DNA of 64,000 bases. Source: Stromatinia cepivora. Taxonomy: Eukaryota > Ascomycota > Leotiomycetes > Helotiales > Sclerotiniaceae. The DNA lies in contig RCTD01000004.1 of NCBI GenBank assembly GCA_014898415.1, positions 248,001 to 312,000 of the forward strand, in the 5' to 3' direction. Each line of letters opens with the position of its first letter. Positions within the stretch are counted from its first letter, which is position 1. Of the stretch, positions 50,194 to 61,500 are shown one piece after another. A program made the position numbers and the translations under genes. The notes under the pieces are model-generated. The model was not told the origin of the DNA and searched no databases. It saw only the letters and a program-made list of their open reading frames with translations.

Positions 50194-50790
50194 CTCTTTG
50201 AGCAAACAGGTAATGATGCTGCGTCTTCAAAGGAAGCTGACAATCAGTCAAGTCGCATTGTTTCGGGACAGGTTAGTCCTAATACCTCGCTGTCTCAGGA
50301 AATTGACGAGGGAGTATTCAAAAAGCCAAATAAAAGGGGCCGACCATAGATAGTCTTATCAGAGAAGAGTTTGGGAATTTCTTCGGATGACTGAGGTGGA
50401 TACAATGATGCTTGATGATATAGACAATTGCTCGAAAATGGCGATGCAAGTGTTGTGTTTACAGACGACGATGGCAATCCACCATCGGTATGTGAATCTG
50501 GGAGATGTGAGATCAAAGGTAAAGGGCTTTTGTTTGGTAAGGAGTACTAGGTAGTATATGATTGTGATGATATTGGAATAATTGGATACCCTATTTCTGC
50601 TTCAGAGGAAGTTCTTTTGCGATTCGGATGGTTCATTGGTGTTGATAGATATATATGTCATCGCATTGATTGGGGTTCTCGCGACAATATGGAGCCGAAG
50701 CCGCTTTGTGGAATTGATTCCCGATTGCAGACTTTTAAGGTGGGCCCATGTTGTTATGTGATGGATTCACACTTTCCACAGTTATCTAAT
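50194..50790 (+). pseudogene. RIP-killed gene of unknown function with an AT-hook-like motif
   Basis: One reading frame stays coding-like for about 590 bp but is broken by TAG (50347), TGA (50392, 50413, 50416) and TAG (50548). TAG and TGA are the stops expected from C-to-T or G-to-A change of CAG, CGA or TGG. Before the first stop it has KKPNKRGRP, an AT-hook-like core. Later blocks read GDASVVFTDDDGNPPSVCES, YDCDDIGIIGYPISASEE and RFGWFIGVDRYICHRIDWG. The 5' end, splice sites and family are not recognised. It converges on and just overlaps the DUF7924-type gene end. Confidence 0.55.
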
Positions 50791-52296
50791 TCAGGCGGCT
50801 TCCTCCAGAGTCCCCCAGTTCGGATTGCTGCAAAATCTCAAAATTCAGATCAGAGGGTAAGTCGTCGACAGCGGAACGAATTCTTTCCAGATGGGTCGGC
50901 ATCCAGATATCATAGACATTTTTGGTAAATTTGTATGCTGTCCATTTGTCTTTACTATCCAATTCTGTAAAGTCGAATGTACGGATCATATGGCGATAAA
51001 AGGTGGTATTCTTATCATTAATCATAGGATAATGACCATAAATCCTTATGCTTCGATGATCATGCGAGATTGAAAATGCCAGTATTTCTCGATGAAGCTT
51101 CTTCTCTCGTTTTACAAGTCTGAAAAGTTCGACTATCGCTCTTACTGCAAGGGTCATGCTGTGAGCATTTTGTCGATCGGCAATATCGAGAGCTGCGGTG
51201 CTGCATTTCACTTCCGATGTAAGGAACGGAAGGTACATCCGCCAAGTAGCCATGAAATAGGAGGTACAATTATCCATAATTCCGTCAACAAAAGGTTCAA
51301 GCTTTTCCAATTGATCGTTCGTAAATGCAGATCGTCCAAACCCTACAGAGTAATCCGGTTGTGGACGAGGGCCGGCAAAAGGTATAGCTCTATTCCAACC
51401 TTCGTTGGCACTTTCGTTTAAAACCTTGAGATGTTTCGCACCGTAGATCCTTAGAACTTGAGCAGATGGACATAATAAAGGGGCAATGTCTCGAACAACC
51501 ATAGGTTCATTTCTCGCTTGTACACTTTCGCAAGTTTCTTCGAAAAGGTCGTCACGAAACAACGTATTTTCAGGGACGGATTGTTCTGATTCAAGTAAGG
51601 TTCGACAAAGTGTTTTGCTTGTATCTGTAATGCCCAGATCGGACCTGGTCATAAAGCTACCCTTGGTGGAAAGTAATGTCTCATAACCCGAACGTAGATA
51701 CGAGGCACTTTTTAGTTCCCTCGGCTTTTGATCGCTAGGTGTAGTATAGGTAATTGCAGAATAGCCAGATTCCGATGGTTTGCTGCGAAAAGATGAAGAA
51801 GATTTCTTTCTGGCAAGCAGATTCATGTTGCTCTCCGGTTCAAAGTATTTCTTTGGCCAACCGAATCCTCTTCTCCAGGATTCAAGTGGATCGATATCTT
51901 CTTCGCCAATATCAACCGCCGTGGTTTCGGGAATTGTATATTCGATAGGAGATCTTGAGCGGGATGTTCGTAACCGTTTTTGAAATGGAACGATGGTAGA
52001 AGAGAAGGTGCCTTCGTTTTCTTGTGCTCGTTTACGTTTTCGATCCTTAGCCTGTGGAGACTTGGTTTGAGTTAGTTTTGTAGTATGTCAGAGCAGGAAT
52101 GAAATACCTTTTTGTCGGGAGTATTGCTGGTTGGTGAGGGAAGCTGCTTCGATTTGGTATTCCTGTCTTTGGATGCAGTTCGTTCTTGGGGAGATGACAT
52201 CTTTTCTAGACTTGCGCTCTTACGAGGGGATGATTGCGGTCTTTGGGATTGCCGCCCGACCTTTTGCAGGTCTCGTCTCAATTTAGACGTGGCCAT
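50786..52296 (-). CDS. DUF7924-type fungal protein
   Basis: Exons on the minus strand are 52296-52108 and 52051-50786 with a 56-bp intron; 484 residues. Start 52296 is chosen because it follows a CA-rich leader and opens a basic tail (MATSKLRRDLQKVGRQSQRP); the frame is open further upstream without plausible coding. The N-terminal about 150 residues are disordered and Lys/Arg/Ser-rich with a possible nuclear signal (AKDRKRKRAQE). The C-terminal domain (about residues 230-460) has PDYSVGFGRSAFT..QLEKLEPF, FLTSEVKC, DIADRQNAHSMTLAVRAIVE, EILAFSISHDHRSIRIYGHY and KWTAYKFTKNVYDIWMP, the signature run of this fungal family, which loosely resembles restriction-endonuclease-like folds. Function is unknown. 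It is the only clearly intact gene in the AT-rich half. Confidence 0.85.
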
Positions 52297-52430
52297 ATCG
52301 ATTGGAAGGAGGAGGGTTGATGAACAGAGGTGGGTGAACAGGTGGATGAACAGGTGGATAGAGATGATGGAAGACTTGACATGGTAATTAATGAATGGGC
52401 TCGAGTTTAGGTTGAAACATGGCAGCGCCA

Positions 52431-52513
52431 ATCATCCACACATAATCATCCACACATAATCATCCACACATAATCTCATCCACACATAATCATCCACACA
52501 TAATCATCCACAC
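52431..52513. repeat. 14-bp tandem repeat (ATCATCCACACATA), 5-6 copies
   Basis: The unit recurs without change except for one copy with a 2-bp insertion (AATCTCATCC). It lies 135 bp upstream of the DUF7924-type start codon, in its promoter region. Confidence 0.85.
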
Positions 52514-53191
52514 GTTGATACAAGAAAACGCCAAAGTGAAGCTATGGTTGAATTTGTGAGGCAATGGATATTTTAGAATTAGGCACCCTAGGGTTGATGG
52601 GGAAAGTATTGTAAAACACACGAAAAAATCACTGTGCTTGCCCCACAAACAGGGGTTTTGACCAATAGTATCATTACGCTGATTGAAAATTTGTATGATG
52701 AAAATCAAACGAATAAAGTATTATAAATTTTCAGTTTTCTAATAGAAATCATTCAAAATTATTCAAAATTATTAATATTTTATTTCGAAATCTATTCTAA
52801 AGTTATTTTGGATTTATTAACAAAGGTTACACAAGCTTCAAAAGCTTCAGAATTATAAGATTATTGAAATTCGATCAAAATCTTCAAAATTCGAAATTAT
52901 AAATATTGATTGATTTTTTTTAATTGAGTTTCTTGTAGGGGGTCTAGAAAATTGTTTTTTAAAGTATATATAGTTTGTATATTCCAAAATTATTCGATAT
53001 ATTAATTTTTTGAATATTTAAATTATAGAAGATCTGAGATATAATATCGAAAAAGAAAAACAAAAAGATTTAAAAAACCTATTTAAACTTTTTGTTTAAT
53101 TTATTTCGATCAATATTATTATATTTTGTAGAATTATCTTTTTTATAAATTTTATTCTATTTTTGGATATTTTGTAAAACTTATTGTAAGG
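52514..53191. other. Intergenic, falling GC
   Basis: No gene. GC content drops sharply after about 52,740, marking the end of the less decayed island. Confidence 0.55.
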
Positions 53192-53282
53192 GTCACGAAA
53201 TGACAAAGAATCAATTAGTCCTAAAACAGTAATAAAACTTTTCATTATTCTTTTTCTATTTAAGAGAACTTTTTTCTTTTAA
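53192..53282 (-). repeat. Fragment of a gypsy LTR in reverse orientation
   Basis: GTCACGAAATGACAAAGAATCAATTAGTCCTAAAAC-like sequence through ..TTTTTTCTTTTAA is the reverse complement of the last 90 bp of the 39155-46613 element's LTR. The rest of that LTR is absent. Confidence 0.75.
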
Positions 53283-55735
53283 GTTTGTCGGGACAACTGT
53301 ACACGGGGAAGTGAGGTTCATCAACGAACATATAGAATTCTGTTAATATGTTTTGATTTGCCTAGAGAGTTAGAATCTATAAAGAGTAAAGATCTATATA
53401 ATGATATATACCGAAGTATTAGTGTAAGTATTAATATTTATATAATCCTTATCATTTTTATTATATATATAATTCATATTCCGATACTAATAACTTCTTT
53501 TAAAATCGAAGTATCGTATACTCCAGGAATATATATATCCAATAAGTAAATACTCTTTTCAATTCTAATTCTTGTTTTGTTCCTTTATTCGAATCAATTT
53601 ATACATGAAATAATTATATATCCGATAATTGAATATATACTTATAATGACTTTTGTTTTTGTATTCATTCTTCGATTTCTATATTTATATCATTTTCTCC
53701 TTATCATATTCTGATCTTTCCATCCATTCTATAATTTTGATCTTAATTATATTACTCTTTATAAGATCTCTGAAAACCTGATATGATTTTGTCTTTATCA
53801 TTGTATCAATAGGATTAAATTCTTCATCAATTTATTTGATTTCCATTATCTCTCTTTGTTTATACGATTATTATAAAACTATTAAATCAATTATTAATCT
53901 TTTCTTTCGTATTGAATTTAATTTTATAAAATAATTATAAAGCGATTTCGAATTTATATATATAACTAATAATACTTTCTGCTTTGATAATATACTTTCG
54001 ATAGTACTTTTGAATATTATACTAATATCGAATCCCAAAGTTATATTATAAAGTTCCGATATTAATATACTTCTAATGATTCTTTTACATTTGATAAATA
54101 ACTAATAAATTAGATTCACTTTGTTATTCTTATTCATTAATACAATAATATATCCGATTTACGAAAACAGATTTCGATTGTTAGCAAATAATATATCTAT
54201 GAATATTACTAATTTCAATAAATCGAAATCAAATGATACGAATTTTAATCCTTTAATTGAATTATCCATTTATTATTGGATTGTTTTATTTATCAATTTC
54301 GCATTTTCTTCTTTAGAGTTGATAATCTGGACAACAAAAGAAAAAGCGAATAATACTTTTAATTAATATATTATCGAAATATAAACTCCTTTTATATATT
54401 GAACAATATATTGATCTTTTAAAATTACACTTTTTCGAATTTTGTTCTTTGTATTATAAATATCGATTAATTATGTTTTAATAAATTATAAATTTATATA
54501 TTGTTTTTCCTAATTGATATAAATAGAACTATCGTTTGTTTAGGTAATAATAATTCCATTGAATTTGAAGGGATTCTTAAATGATAAGGTTTCTTGATCC
54601 TTTGTAAGAAACTTTGTATTTTCGAATTCTTTTTGTTCTTTATTTATAAATACTTTATTGGTTACAATGATTATATCATCTATTTGAAGTTCTATTAATC
54701 CGAATGCTTCGTTTTCTTATTTGATATACATTAGATAGGGGTTATAGATTGATTGAATCATTTGGAATACAGTGAGATGATGGTTATGGTAAATACCGAA
54801 TTAATGATTTCCAGTCTTTAATATATTATATAATGATTTGATTACTCATAATAATATTCCCTTTATGAATTCCATTTCTTTAAATGATAGAATATAGAAT
54901 AATCGTATTAGATTGAATACTATTTATATATAAACTTAAATAATATCCTTAATATACAAAATTGTTTATATAATTGATTATAGAATAATTATAATGCTTA
55001 ATATTAAACATTGATTTACTTATTGAATTATAGGCGATTGTATTAATACTATTCCCTTTTCTGTATTATTCTATATCTGGATTACAAACCTTGATTTTGG
55101 GAATACTTTCTTAATATTTTCGTTTTTGATTTCATCGACGAATTTTGATTTGAATATTTGTATACCTTTTGATATATCTATTTGTTATATAATTTCGAAT
55201 ATATCATTTTCTATTAAATTATTGATTTTTTTTTTTCTTGATTCTTTATAGATCAATGGATTTTGGGGTATATCGGATACCAATAGATTCTCATCGAAGA
55301 ATCTGGTGATATTTTCTTCCTTATTGTTTTGAAAGTAAATAATTATATTTGGTATTGTTATTGTATCCTTAATGAGATATATTATTATAATTTTGATTGA
55401 TATTGTGTTTATTATATTATATGATATTCTTATTAAAGGAACGATTATTTAAAGAATATCAGGATTCGTTTTTATTGTATTTTTTAAAACGATCTTAAAT
55501 TTCTTTTAAATAATGGTTTCAAGATTCTTCAAGAATATTTTTTAAAAGATTTGTTTTATTATAGTATATTCTATTTATATAATAAATTCTGTTGGTATTA
55601 TTATTTCGATTATATAAGGTTTCATTATTATAAATCGAAAAATCATAAATCCATTTGATAATTGAATTATATAGATTTCGCTTTCGATTCGTAATAATAT
55701 AAATGATTCTATCCATTCAGCAATTCGATTGTTTC

Positions 55736-55885
55736 TGTCACGAGATACACGTGATCGCGTCCGATCGGGCTAGTACAGTATTAAGCTTCGAGTTGATCAT
55801 ATATATAACTTCGTAGCACTCCCTTTTTAGTTTTATAGCTTTTAATTCTAAAATTGATCTTTAAATATTTATTGGATTCGTTACA
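55736..55885 (+). repeat. 5' LTR of the short LTR element
   Basis: Starts TGTCACGAGATACACGTGAT and ends GGATTCGTTACA. Differences from the 3' copy are mostly transitions. Confidence 0.85.
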
Positions 55886-57262
55886 TTATTAAAAGCTTTT
55901 TTAGATAAAAAATGGAATAATATCTATATATACTCATGTATATTCTGTTTGCTTTTATTGAGGTATATCGTTTATACTCTTTCGCTTATATATAAATCTT
56001 CTTGATATTATTCGAAAGTGTTGTTTTTTTTCTTATCCTTAATTTCTAAATTATAGATTACAATTCGATAAACCTTATGATTATAGAACTTTATAGCAAA
56101 GTAATTCGTTAGCAAAATGAAATCTCGTTTCTACATTCTCTGATTTTCGAATGCATTCCTATTGTTTATATTCCTTTTTGTTCGAAACCTTTTCTTTTTG
56201 ATTCTGAAAAGTTCAATAATAGTTTTCAAAAGTTTGATATTTGGTTTCCCTCGATTCAAGTGAAATTATAAATAGATGGTATTGTAATCGGTGACTCTAT
56301 AATTCAATTTTATTATATTTATTTCAATCTCGAATCTTATATATAAATTATGGTACTATTTCAGTTTTCTTTCCTTGATCAAAATATTCCCTTAAATCAT
56401 ACAACGATCCTGGATCAACTCATATATATTTACAACAATCCGAATAAAGTTTAAGAAATTAAAAATAAATTATTCATTTTCAAACAAGGAACCGATTTTC
56501 TATATACTTATATTGCAAAGTTCGAAAGGATTTTTTACAAAATTAAAGATCAGAATTGATTCGATTCAAATAAGATCTCAATTTTTCGCAATAGATTTAA
56601 TACTATTTTTAGAAATCGTCTTTCTTAATAGCTTTCTCTTCCTCACTCTTATTCCGACTTTATTCAGATTATACAACAATTAGTTGCTTGTATAACAAAT
56701 GGATTCCCTATATCATTCTATTTTAATGAGCCTAAAGCCCTATATATATTACAAAATCCATTCTATTCTTGAAATTACAATCCAATGGATATTAGTAATC
56801 TTAATATTATTGATGCCCTTAATTCTTTTAATGTTCAATTAAACAAATCTGATCATATTTTGATTCTATTCTGTATACAAATACCTGAGTTTTCCCTTTC
56901 TGAAAAAACTTTCTTGTACAAGCAAAATAAATGTATACGATATGGAAGTATCTTTTATTGGATATAAATTTGTCCGTTAAATCTGTATCAAGGAGTTCGA
57001 AATCGATAAAAGCCTGTTCCAGTTATTATACTGATTATTGAATCTGAAAACGATAATGATGAAGATCTAAAAGAAATGATCAATAACCAATATTTTGAAG
57101 ATCGCTTAAAAGAGATATATAATATAATAGATGTATATTCGTTAATTGTGATATATATTTTGTATTAAATATTTTTAGAAGAAAACGATTAATGATCATT
57201 TTATATTTAATTTATTCGTTTAAAATGAATTCGAAGCGAATTCTTCAGAAGGGGGGGGGTAA

Positions 57263-57412
57263 TGTTATGAGATATATATAATCGCGTCTGATCGGGTTAG
57301 TACAGTATTAAACTTCGAGTCGATCATATATATAACTTTGTAGTACTCCCTTTTTAACTCTGTAACTTTTAATTCTAAGGTTGATCTCTAAACGTTTGTT
57401 GGGTTCGTCACA
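57263..57412 (+). repeat. 3' LTR of the short LTR element
   Basis: Starts TGTTATGAGATATATATAAT and ends GGGTTCGTCACA; same length as the 5' LTR. Confidence 0.85.
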
Positions 57413-58586
57413 GTTTCCTTTTTTCTATATCTATACCTTTGAATTGATTGGTAATTTGTGGATTAGAGTTGTATTTGAATTATTATATTGATTCAATATA
57501 TCTATTACTTATCTTTCAATTCGGAGTTTTTTGATTTCGTTATTTGCTTTTTTGATTATATTAAATCGTTATTGAATATTAGATATTAATAGATCAAATT
57601 CGCTTATCTGCGAGTACACTCCGAATACTAGGAGGATAGGTATAATTCCGTTGAAATCAATAATATCATTGATTACTTTCATTATTATTTATAATACCGA
57701 CTTTTTCATTATTCTAATACCTTTGAGTTCTTTTTCGATGATATTATATATATATCAAATGATTTGATAATAACATTCGATCATCTCGATCGATTAATAT
57801 ACTTCGATAGATACACTTTTTATGATAATCATCATTATTTTAATGTATTATTTGAATTCCTTATTTATAAAGTTTTTCTTGATATTATGAATAATATAAT
57901 TTAATAGATCTAGATATATATCTATTCAGTATATTTTTAATTTATTTTATATATACTTCATATTAATATTATCGAATTATTATATTATTTAGAATCTAAT
58001 TTCTTTATCGATAATATATAATATTGATTTGTTATTGATATATATAATATCAATTATAATCGAATAATTAAATTCAATATTATTGCGAAAATTGAATTTG
58101 AATTTATCTAAGGATTTTCTATATTTTTAATAATATTCGTAGAATTTCGTGAATTTCTCGAGATTTTTTTAAATAATATTTGTATAATCTATATATCAAA
58201 GAACTCAATAAAATCTATTTATAAAGGGATAATCGAAATAATAATATAATCTTTATATTTCTGGTTCGATCAAATAATAATTGTTTATATCGATGAATAT
58301 TTGTATAAATTGTTGAATTTTTATATTCCAAAATAATATTATATATTTGAATTTGCGAATATAAAGATGATTTGTAATTAATGATATAAATATATCGATA
58401 ATATTATTATAATATATTCCAAATCGATCTATATCCTATAACAATAATAGAAATAATGTTTCTGATTTTATAATATAGAATTCGATAATTCCTGGAAATA
58501 GATTTAATTGAATTGATTCGATTGATTCGGCTTTTCCGATTCCGAATATCATTTTTGTGATTCTTATTTTATTTATATTCAATATA

Positions 58587-61500
58587 TGTCACGGAAAGCC
58601 CTGTGATCCCCTGTATCTTATGAAGGATCAAAGCGTATGCTTTCCAATCGGAATGAAGGATCCATTAGCCCTTACCAATCTACTAATTGATAAGGTGATC
58701 CTGATATCCTAGTAAATAGAGATCTAATCTAATTAAGATATATATCGGCTAGATAATCATTTATTTATTTTATATATATAGCTCTTGATTTATATAATCA
58801 AGAGCAAATCATTCAATTCTTTTATTTTATTAATTATATATACCATTTATTTTCCGATCCCTGAAAATGTTTTGTAATTATATTATCCCATGATAATTAT
58901 GAATCTGATAGTTTTTAAATCTATATAATTTTCTATTCAATGATTATTAAATACTCAAAAGATTATTCTTAAAATATTATTCTTATTTTATTTATAATTC
59001 AATATTTATATCAATTCAATTATTTTTATTTAATATAACAAAAAATCAAAATGATCTTCTTTTTATAATTTATATTCAATAATCAGAGTAATATCTATAT
59101 TTGAAAAATAAATATCAAGTTTAAGAAATCTAGGATTTAATCAATCCAAAGAATAATTTGTTTGTTTCTATATTAATTATATCTACTCCAAATTCTGATT
59201 TGATAAATGAATTTATCCATATTCAAATCAATTAATTCTTAATCAAATTATTTATTTTATCTTTTGTTATTGATCTTTAAATTAAATATAATTAAAAAAA
59301 ACAAATTTAATATCAAAAGGAATTCTTGGAATATCTTATAGTAATTCAATCTAGGGAAGATATTAATGGAAATGTGAAGATAAAAGATTCTGATAATAAT
59401 ATATCAAAATCCATTTCTAATAAATTTATTACTCTATTTCCAATCATTTTCCAAAAAATCTTCTTTGAATTTGCCTTTTTTCAATTAAAATATCGATACC
59501 AATAATAAGAATATATACAGAATTATAAAGCTTTTTGGAATGTTTATAAATGAATCGAATTGTCAATTAATCAAATATACTTTATAGAACTATCTATTTT
59601 CAATTAAAATATTATAATTTTTCCATTTAAGATGATTATCAATATATTCAAAAAGAAGCTTGTATTTATAATAATTACTATTAAACTCATAGTATTATAA
59701 AAATACTGATTTATTCTAATATAAGTTTTGCTCAGTAGAATCAATTCTATTAAATAATATAAAGATTGGATTATAATTTATATCAAAGCTTTTGTATATA
59801 AAATCATTGAAGTATAGAATGAAATCGTTATCAATACTTTTCTACAAACTATTGATATCAAAATGCTCCCAATTTGAACAAATACTATAATTATATAGAT
59901 CGAAATGAATAATCAATTTGGATTATTTAATCTCTTATTCAAACAATTCAGAGATATTTTTGAAGGATTAATCTTTTAGGATTCTATTTCTCTAAAAATT
60001 AAAAAAGAAATATATTCTATATTTACCTTTTTTCAAAATAATAAAAAGTCTAAAAAAAATAAAAAGAATATCAATTTTGAAAACAATCAAGGAATTAAAA
60101 AGATTTAGAAATGTTTTTGTAGAATTGAATCTGAATAGAATAATAAAATTGGTTATAATTATATTACTTACAATTATAAAGCTATAAAATTAATATTTAT
60201 TGGAAGAATCAATCCATTATTCAAAAGAGTATTCAATGAAAATGAGTTACAAGTAATTAAAGATCGAATAAGATTATATTTATAAAAACAATTTCATTTT
60301 AATTAAATCAAAAGGAAATAAATGAAAAGTTCTATTGATTCTTTAAGATCTTCAATTAATACTGCTATTTTGGATATTCGATACGATTAATCAAAAGTAT
60401 ATTTTACAGTAATGAAAATACACTATCTATTCAATAACACTTTGCTCAATAATTATAATATTATATATATTATGAATAATATATCTTTATTGAATGATTA
60501 TCAATATCGATCATCCGATCTTAATGATTTTGTAGAAATAAATATTTTCAATTTCCAAATTTTAGAACGCAAGGTTCATATTATCAAAAAAAATCATTAA
60601 GAGAGAAAATTACCCTAATAATGATTTGGTCTTAAACAATATAATATTTATTCCTGGTTTTCATATCAATATCATCTCGAAGGTTCAATTAAAGAAAACC
60701 AGCCTATAATTCTCAAAATATAATTATATTCTTTGTAAAGGAGATTATACAAATAGTATAATAATTGTTTAATACATTTATACTGAAAATCTTGTATTCT
60801 TAGAATACAAATCATTTTCTATTTATTCGAGTATTTTTATATCTATTCTTATAAACAATCCTTTTATAATATATTTAATAATGAATAGAAAAATAAATAA
60901 AGTATTCTATCGTTTTTGTGATTCATCTTTTCTAAAAGAAAATATAAATGAAATATAATATAAATGCTTTAAACATTTAAAAAAGGAAGCTTTTAAACAT
61001 TTAGTATTTATAATACAAAATATCAAAATAAAAGATATTATTTGTTCCAATTATATTAATTGTATTTGTATTTATACAAAGCAAATCATTTCTTGCATTC
61101 CAAATGATTGTTAATCATTTTGGCTTTTCTATAAAATCCAATAGGATCTTTTTGATTTCGATAAAGAATATAATAATATATTATAATTTCTATTAATCAA
61201 AGAAATATATTATAATAAGATCTTTTTATATCCAATCTATTACAAAATATATAATAAAATATTTGTAATTATTCAAAGCTTTGTAATCTGGATTTATCAT
61301 AAATATAGTTTAGCAATTATAACGATTAAGCAAAATAATGATATATTTATCATTGGAATTATAAAAAGTAATATTATTTGAAAAATGGATCAAACAAGAA
61401 AATATCGAATTCGAATTATCCTTATCTTATATATATAAACCCAATAAAGAATCAAAATATATAGAACAAAAAATAATCACAAAACAGATAAAAATATAGA

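Larger units (their letters stand above)
55736..57412 (+). mobile_element. Short LTR element (1677 bp) inserted in the copia element
   Basis: Two 150-bp LTRs (55736-55885, 57263-57412) are flanked by GTTTC on both sides (55731-55735 and 57413-57417). A G-rich tract (GAAGGGGGGGGG) sits just before the 3' LTR as a polypurine tract. The 1377-bp interior lacks reverse transcriptase and integrase motifs and shows only an acidic chain (near 57030-57110) that could be a gag end. It looks non-autonomous. Confidence 0.85.
53350..58586 (-). mobile_element. Ty1/copia element, minus strand, decayed and interrupted
   Basis: Read on the minus strand from 58580 down: a protease/pre-integrase part (FGIGKAESIESIQ.., PGIIEFYIIKSETLFLL, DIDRFGIYYNN), a part matching the pre-integrase zinc region (RLYYYFDYPFINRFY), and integrase (FKFNFRNNIEFNYSIIIDIIYI). 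After the insertion at 55736-57412 come reverse transcriptase (near 54900-54560: FGLIGLQ..DD-like, FNG) and RNase H (near 54370-54100). This PR-IN-RT-RH order is copia. Every frame has stops. Neither LTR was identified; the 5' side is cut by the next element. Confidence 0.7.

Noticed and set aside
53358..54366. Short plus-strand frames (for example 53358-53549 and 54121-54366)
   Set aside because: They are antisense to the decayed copia RNase H/reverse transcriptase on the minus strand.
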